The notes below the pieces were generated by a model. That model ran no database searches and was not told where the DNA came from. It worked only from the letters and a program-made list of their open reading frames with translations. A stretch of 8,888 nt of DNA from DASPJR01 sp035628505 (GTDB taxonomy: Bacteria > Planctomycetota > SZUA-567 > H5-PLA8), in contig DASPJR010000107.1 in NCBI GenBank assembly GCA_035628505.1, positions 1-8,888 on the forward strand, read 5' to 3'. The position numbers and the translations under genes are program-made. The number at the start of each line of letters is the position of its first letter. Positions within the stretch are counted from its first letter, which is position 1. Positions 6,662 to 8,888 of the stretch are shown here, piece after piece.

Positions 6662-7489
6662 AAACTTGACCCTGACTCGCCGGTACCTCTCTACCACCAG
6701 CTCGAAGAGATCCTGCGCACGCAGATCGCGCGCAAGGTCTTCTCTGTCGGCGGGAAGTTGCCCAGCGAACACGAACTCTGCCGCGAGTACGAGGTCACCC
6801 GCCCTACCGTGCGGCAGGCACTCGAGAGCCTTGTTCGCGAGGGGCTGATTACCAAGCGTCACGGCAAAGGTGCTTTCGTTACGGCGCCGCCGCAGCCGGT
6901 CGGCATCTTTTCGGTCGCGGGGACGAGCGAGGCGTTCGCAGCGCAGAAGCTCAGAGTCGAAACACGCGCACTGAAAATCGAACGCGTTGCCACCTGCGAT
7001 CTCGGTGAGGGACCTGATCCCGTCGGCGGCTGGGTGAAGCTCGAACGCATGCGCAGCGTCAACGGCACGCCGACCTTCTATGAGTTCACCTGGATTCACG
7101 CCGGCCTGGTTCCGAATCTCGAACGGATGGACATGAACAACCGCTCGCTATACGCGACGCTGACCGAACATTTCGGATTGCGGCTGGACGGCGGCAAGCA
7201 GCGCTTCAGCGCGGTCGCAGCGCCCCTGAAAGTCGCGCGCGCATTGGAACTCAAAGCCGGCGTCCCGCTTCTGCGCGTGATTCGCAGCATGGACATGGTC
7301 CGGCAGTACACCTTGCCGACGACGAGTGGCGGCAAGTTCGCAGGCGCGTTGCGCGTCGATCTTTACGCCGCGCAGGGTCCATTCGTGCTCGAACAGGCCA
7401 TTCCGGCGCGAGCCGCAGTAACGTCACTGGGTCAGGCGGCTTACGCGTCACAACCCCGGCCGGCGACACCCGCGCCGGCGCGTGTATAG
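6659..7489 (+). CDS. GntR-family transcriptional repressor, HutC/UTRA subfamily
   Basis: A 276-residue regulator. Residues about 8-76 are the winged helix-turn-helix of the GntR family: PLYHQLEEILRTQI, LPSEHELCREYEVTRPTVRQ, then ALESLVREGLITKRHGKGAFV. Residues from about 80 to 245 fit the UTRA ligand-binding domain of the HutC subfamily, including the WVKLERMRSVNGTPTFYEFT strand pair and YATLTEHFGL. These domains usually bind a sugar phosphate, amino acid or similar pathway intermediate that releases the repressor from DNA. The C-terminal 25-30 residues are rich in Pro and Ala and look disordered. The start at 6659 puts PLYHQ at residue 9, as usual for the family, and no upstream in-frame ATG exists. 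The aldolase gene follows after 35 bp, so the regulator probably controls it and itself through the operators overlapping its start. The effector is unknown but likely to be a substrate or product of the downstream enzymes. Confidence 0.93.
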   Translation: MKLDPDSPVPLYHQLEEILRTQIARKVFSVGGKLPSEHELCREYEVTRPTVRQALESLVREGLITKRHGKGAFVTAPPQPVGIFSVAGTSEAFAAQKLRVETRALKIERVATCDLGEGPDPVGGWVKLERMRSVNGTPTFYEFTWIHAGLVPNLERMDMNNRSLYATLTEHFGLRLDGGKQRFSAVAAPLKVARALELKAGVPLLRVIRSMDMVRQYTLPTTSGGKFAGALRVDLYAAQGPFVLEQAIPARAAVTSLGQAAYASQPRPATPAPARV

Positions 7490-7524
7490 CCGAACTCGTT
7501 CATCATCCACTGGGAGAGGTTCAG

Positions 7525-8358
7525 ATGCCGTTTGCCAAACCACGCCAGAACCGGTTGTTCGCCAGCTCAGGAAAGTGCTTCGACGTCGCGATTGATCACG
7601 GCTTTTTCAACGAAGGCGCGTTTCTCGCCGGCATTGAGAACATGGAGAAGGCGATCGAGACGATCGTCGCCGCGAATCCCGATGCGATCCAGCTCACCGT
7701 CGGCCAGGCGGAACTTCTCCAGCGGATCGCGGGCAAACAGAAGCCATCGCTGGTTCTGCGCACCGACGTCGCGAACGTCTACGGCACGAAGCTTCCAAAG
7801 TACCTCTTCAGCAAGCTCGTCGAGAACGCTGTCGAACAGGCGGTGCGCCTGGATGCCGCGTGCGTGGTCGTGAACCTGCTCCTGCTGCCCGAGCAGCCTG
7901 AACTGTACGCGCAGTGCATCGACAACATCTGCAAGCTGAAGCCCGCGTGCGACAAGTACGGCATGCCGCTGATGATCGAACCGTTGGTGATGCAGCCGAA
8001 CGACAAAGCCGGCGGCTACATGGTCGACGGCGACATCAGGAAGATCCTTCCGCTCGTCCGCCAGGCGCGGGAACTTGGCGCGGACGTAATTAAAGCGGAC
8101 CCCTGCGACAACGTCAGCGAGTACCACAAGATCATTGAGGCCGCCGGTGTTCCGGTGCTGCCACGTGGCGGCGGCCGCGCACCGGACCGAGAGATTTTCT
8201 CCCGCACCGTCGAGCTGATGAAGCAGGGCTCGAGCGGCATCGTTTACGGCCGCAACGTCATCCAGCACCCAAATCCGCGCAAGATGACTGAAGCGTTCAT
8301 GGCGATCGTACATAAAGGAGCGAGCGTCGAAGAGGCTTTGAAGATTGTAACGAACTAG
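7525..8358 (+). CDS. DhnA/LacD-type class I aldolase
   Basis: A 277-residue cytosolic TIM-barrel aldolase of the DhnA-type fructose-bisphosphate aldolase/LsrF/LacD superfamily, which cleaves or forms C-C bonds through a lysine Schiff base. Visible signatures are AIDHGFF with D24 near the first strand, the Schiff-base lysine K190 in GADVIKADP, and two segments that usually hold the substrate phosphate, LPRGGGRAPD and GIVYGRNVIQHPNP. Length is normal for the family (about 260-290). GGGAGAGG five bases before the ATG at 7525 is a strong ribosome binding site. The gene lies 35 bp after the GntR gene and 79 bp before an oxidoreductase gene, so it probably acts in a sugar or polyol degradation route. 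Family members use many phosphorylated ketoses (fructose-bisphosphate, tagatose-bisphosphate, autoinducer-2 intermediates), and the sequence does not decide which. The family call is firm; substrate unknown. Confidence 0.92.
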   Translation: MPFAKPRQNRLFASSGKCFDVAIDHGFFNEGAFLAGIENMEKAIETIVAANPDAIQLTVGQAELLQRIAGKQKPSLVLRTDVANVYGTKLPKYLFSKLVENAVEQAVRLDAACVVVNLLLLPEQPELYAQCIDNICKLKPACDKYGMPLMIEPLVMQPNDKAGGYMVDGDIRKILPLVRQARELGADVIKADPCDNVSEYHKIIEAAGVPVLPRGGGRAPDREIFSRTVELMKQGSSGIVYGRNVIQHPNPRKMTEAFMAIVHKGASVEEALKIVTN

Positions 8359-8381
8359 CGGTGAGCTTCGGAACTGTTCAT

Positions 8382-8403
8382 GGGCAGACAGGAATGTCTG
8401 CCC
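8382..8403. repeat. Palindromic intergenic repeat with GNRA-type loop
   Basis: GGGCAGACA (8382-8390), GGAA (8391-8394) and TGTCTGCCC (8395-8403) make a perfect nine-pair stem with a four-base loop of the GNRA form. It lies in the 79-bp gap between the aldolase and oxidoreductase genes. It is not followed by a T-run, so it is not an intrinsic terminator. I associate this sequence with dispersed intergenic repeats in PVC-type genomes, where it often appears translated as spurious peptide tails; that is memory, not a search result. Confidence 0.65.
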
Positions 8404-8437
8404 CACCATCACTGTCATTGATTCTGAAGAGGGTACT

Positions 8438-8888
8438 TTGAAAACGATTCGTTTCGGCATCATCGGCTGCGGTCTCATGGGGCGCGAGTTTGCTTCCGCC
8501 GCTGCGCGCTGGTGTCATCTGACAGAGCTGAACGTGCGGCCGGTGATCACTGCCATCTGCGATAAGAACGCGGAGTTGTTCGGCTGGTACAAGAACAACT
8601 TTCCGACGATCACGACGTACACGTCCGAGCACAAGGAACTGCTCGCGCGGCCTGATGTTGACGCTGTGTACTGCGCGGTGCCGCACAACCTTCACGCGGA
8701 CATCTACATCGACATCATCAAGGCTGGCAAACATCTGCTCGGCGAAAAGCCTTTCGGCATCGATCTGGAAGCCAACCAGCGCATCATGCAGGCGATCGAA
8801 GCCAACCCGAAGACGTTCGTGCGCTGTTCGTCGGAGTTTCCCTACTATCCGGCCGTGCAACGGATCATCGCGGCGGCGAGGGAGAACC
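8438..8888 (+). CDS. Gfo/Idh/MocA-family oxidoreductase, N-terminal part (cut by window edge)
   Basis: The visible 150 codons encode the Rossmann domain of a Gfo/Idh/MocA-family NAD(P)-dependent dehydrogenase. The family oxidises or reduces sugars, inositols and related polyols. The dinucleotide-binding motif is GIIGCGLMG (residues 7-15), and the conserved EKPFG motif, whose lysine takes part in binding and catalysis, is at 103-107. These proteins are usually 330-400 residues, so more than half lies beyond the right edge, including the C-terminal substrate-binding domain. The start is taken as TTG at 8438, because GAAGAGGG ends four bases before it and the Rossmann strand begins at residue 4; there is no in-frame ATG between the repeat and the motif. 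The gene follows the aldolase by 79 bp in the same direction, with a hairpin repeat in the gap that might adjust expression. Joint action with the aldolase in one catabolic route is inferred from position. Confidence 0.92.
   Translation, partial: MKTIRFGIIGCGLMGREFASAAARWCHLTELNVRPVITAICDKNAELFGWYKNNFPTITTYTSEHKELLARPDVDAVYCAVPHNLHADIYIDIIKAGKHLLGEKPFGIDLEANQRIMQAIEANPKTFVRCSSEFPYYPAVQRIIAAAREN

Noticed and set aside
7455..7480. GC-rich stem (GCCGGCG ... GCCGGC) at the end of the GntR gene
   Set aside because: It is within coding sequence, has no T-run, and simple GC-rich self-complementarity explains it.
7567..8478. Open frame of 303 codons on the minus strand
   Set aside because: It is antisense to the aldolase, and its N-terminal text (GQTFLSA) is just translated palindromic repeat.
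8378..8860. Open frame of 160 codons on the minus strand
   Set aside because: It is antisense to the oxidoreductase Rossmann domain, and its C-terminal GGADIPVCP comes from the intergenic repeat.

Overview
The window is bacterial chromosome of moderately high GC with six protein-coding genes, two of them cut by the window edges. Several features suggest a planctomycete or another member of the PVC group, though no rRNA or other decisive marker is present. These are a soluble Hanks-type kinase with an N-terminal zinc ribbon, a very large secreted protein with pilin-like modules of the C-P-D-x-G-x-Y...C-S-x-H type, a GntR/aldolase/Gfo-Idh-MocA catabolic cluster, and a short palindromic intergenic repeat (GGGCAGACA-GGAA-TGTCTGCCC) of a kind I associate with such genomes.

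Left part (1-3266): a PrkA-family serine protein kinase gene runs leftwards off the window. A 494-bp gap separates it from a divergent gene for a 515-residue eukaryotic-like Ser/Thr kinase. That kinase has an N-terminal four-cysteine zinc ribbon, a complete set of catalytic motifs and an unusual insertion of about 70-80 residues in the activation segment. The gap contains several short direct and inverted repeats but no convincing gene.

Middle (3294-6497, minus strand): a 1067-residue exported protein, convergent with the kinase. It has a signal peptide, an N-terminal DUF2950-like/pilin-head-like region with a D-x-D-x-D-G loop, and two related halves. Each half ends in a cysteine module with nearly identical spacing (C558/C603/C620 and C955/C999/C1016). 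Its function is unknown.

Right part (6498-8888, plus strand): a likely co-transcribed group. It holds a GntR/HutC-type repressor with a UTRA sensor domain, a DhnA/LacD-type class I aldolase with its Schiff-base lysine, and the N-terminal part of a Gfo/Idh/MocA NAD(P)-dependent oxidoreductase. The most readable regulatory site is directly in front of the repressor gene. A TTGACT-16 bp-CATAAT promoter puts the transcription start at about the ATG, so the mRNA is probably leaderless. Four GTCATG/CATGAC half-sites lie within and just after the promoter, which fits an autoregulated switch for a sugar or polyol catabolic operon. The divergent secreted-protein gene starts only 161 bp away and may share this control.

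No RNA genes, CRISPR arrays, insertion sequences or convincing intrinsic terminators were seen.
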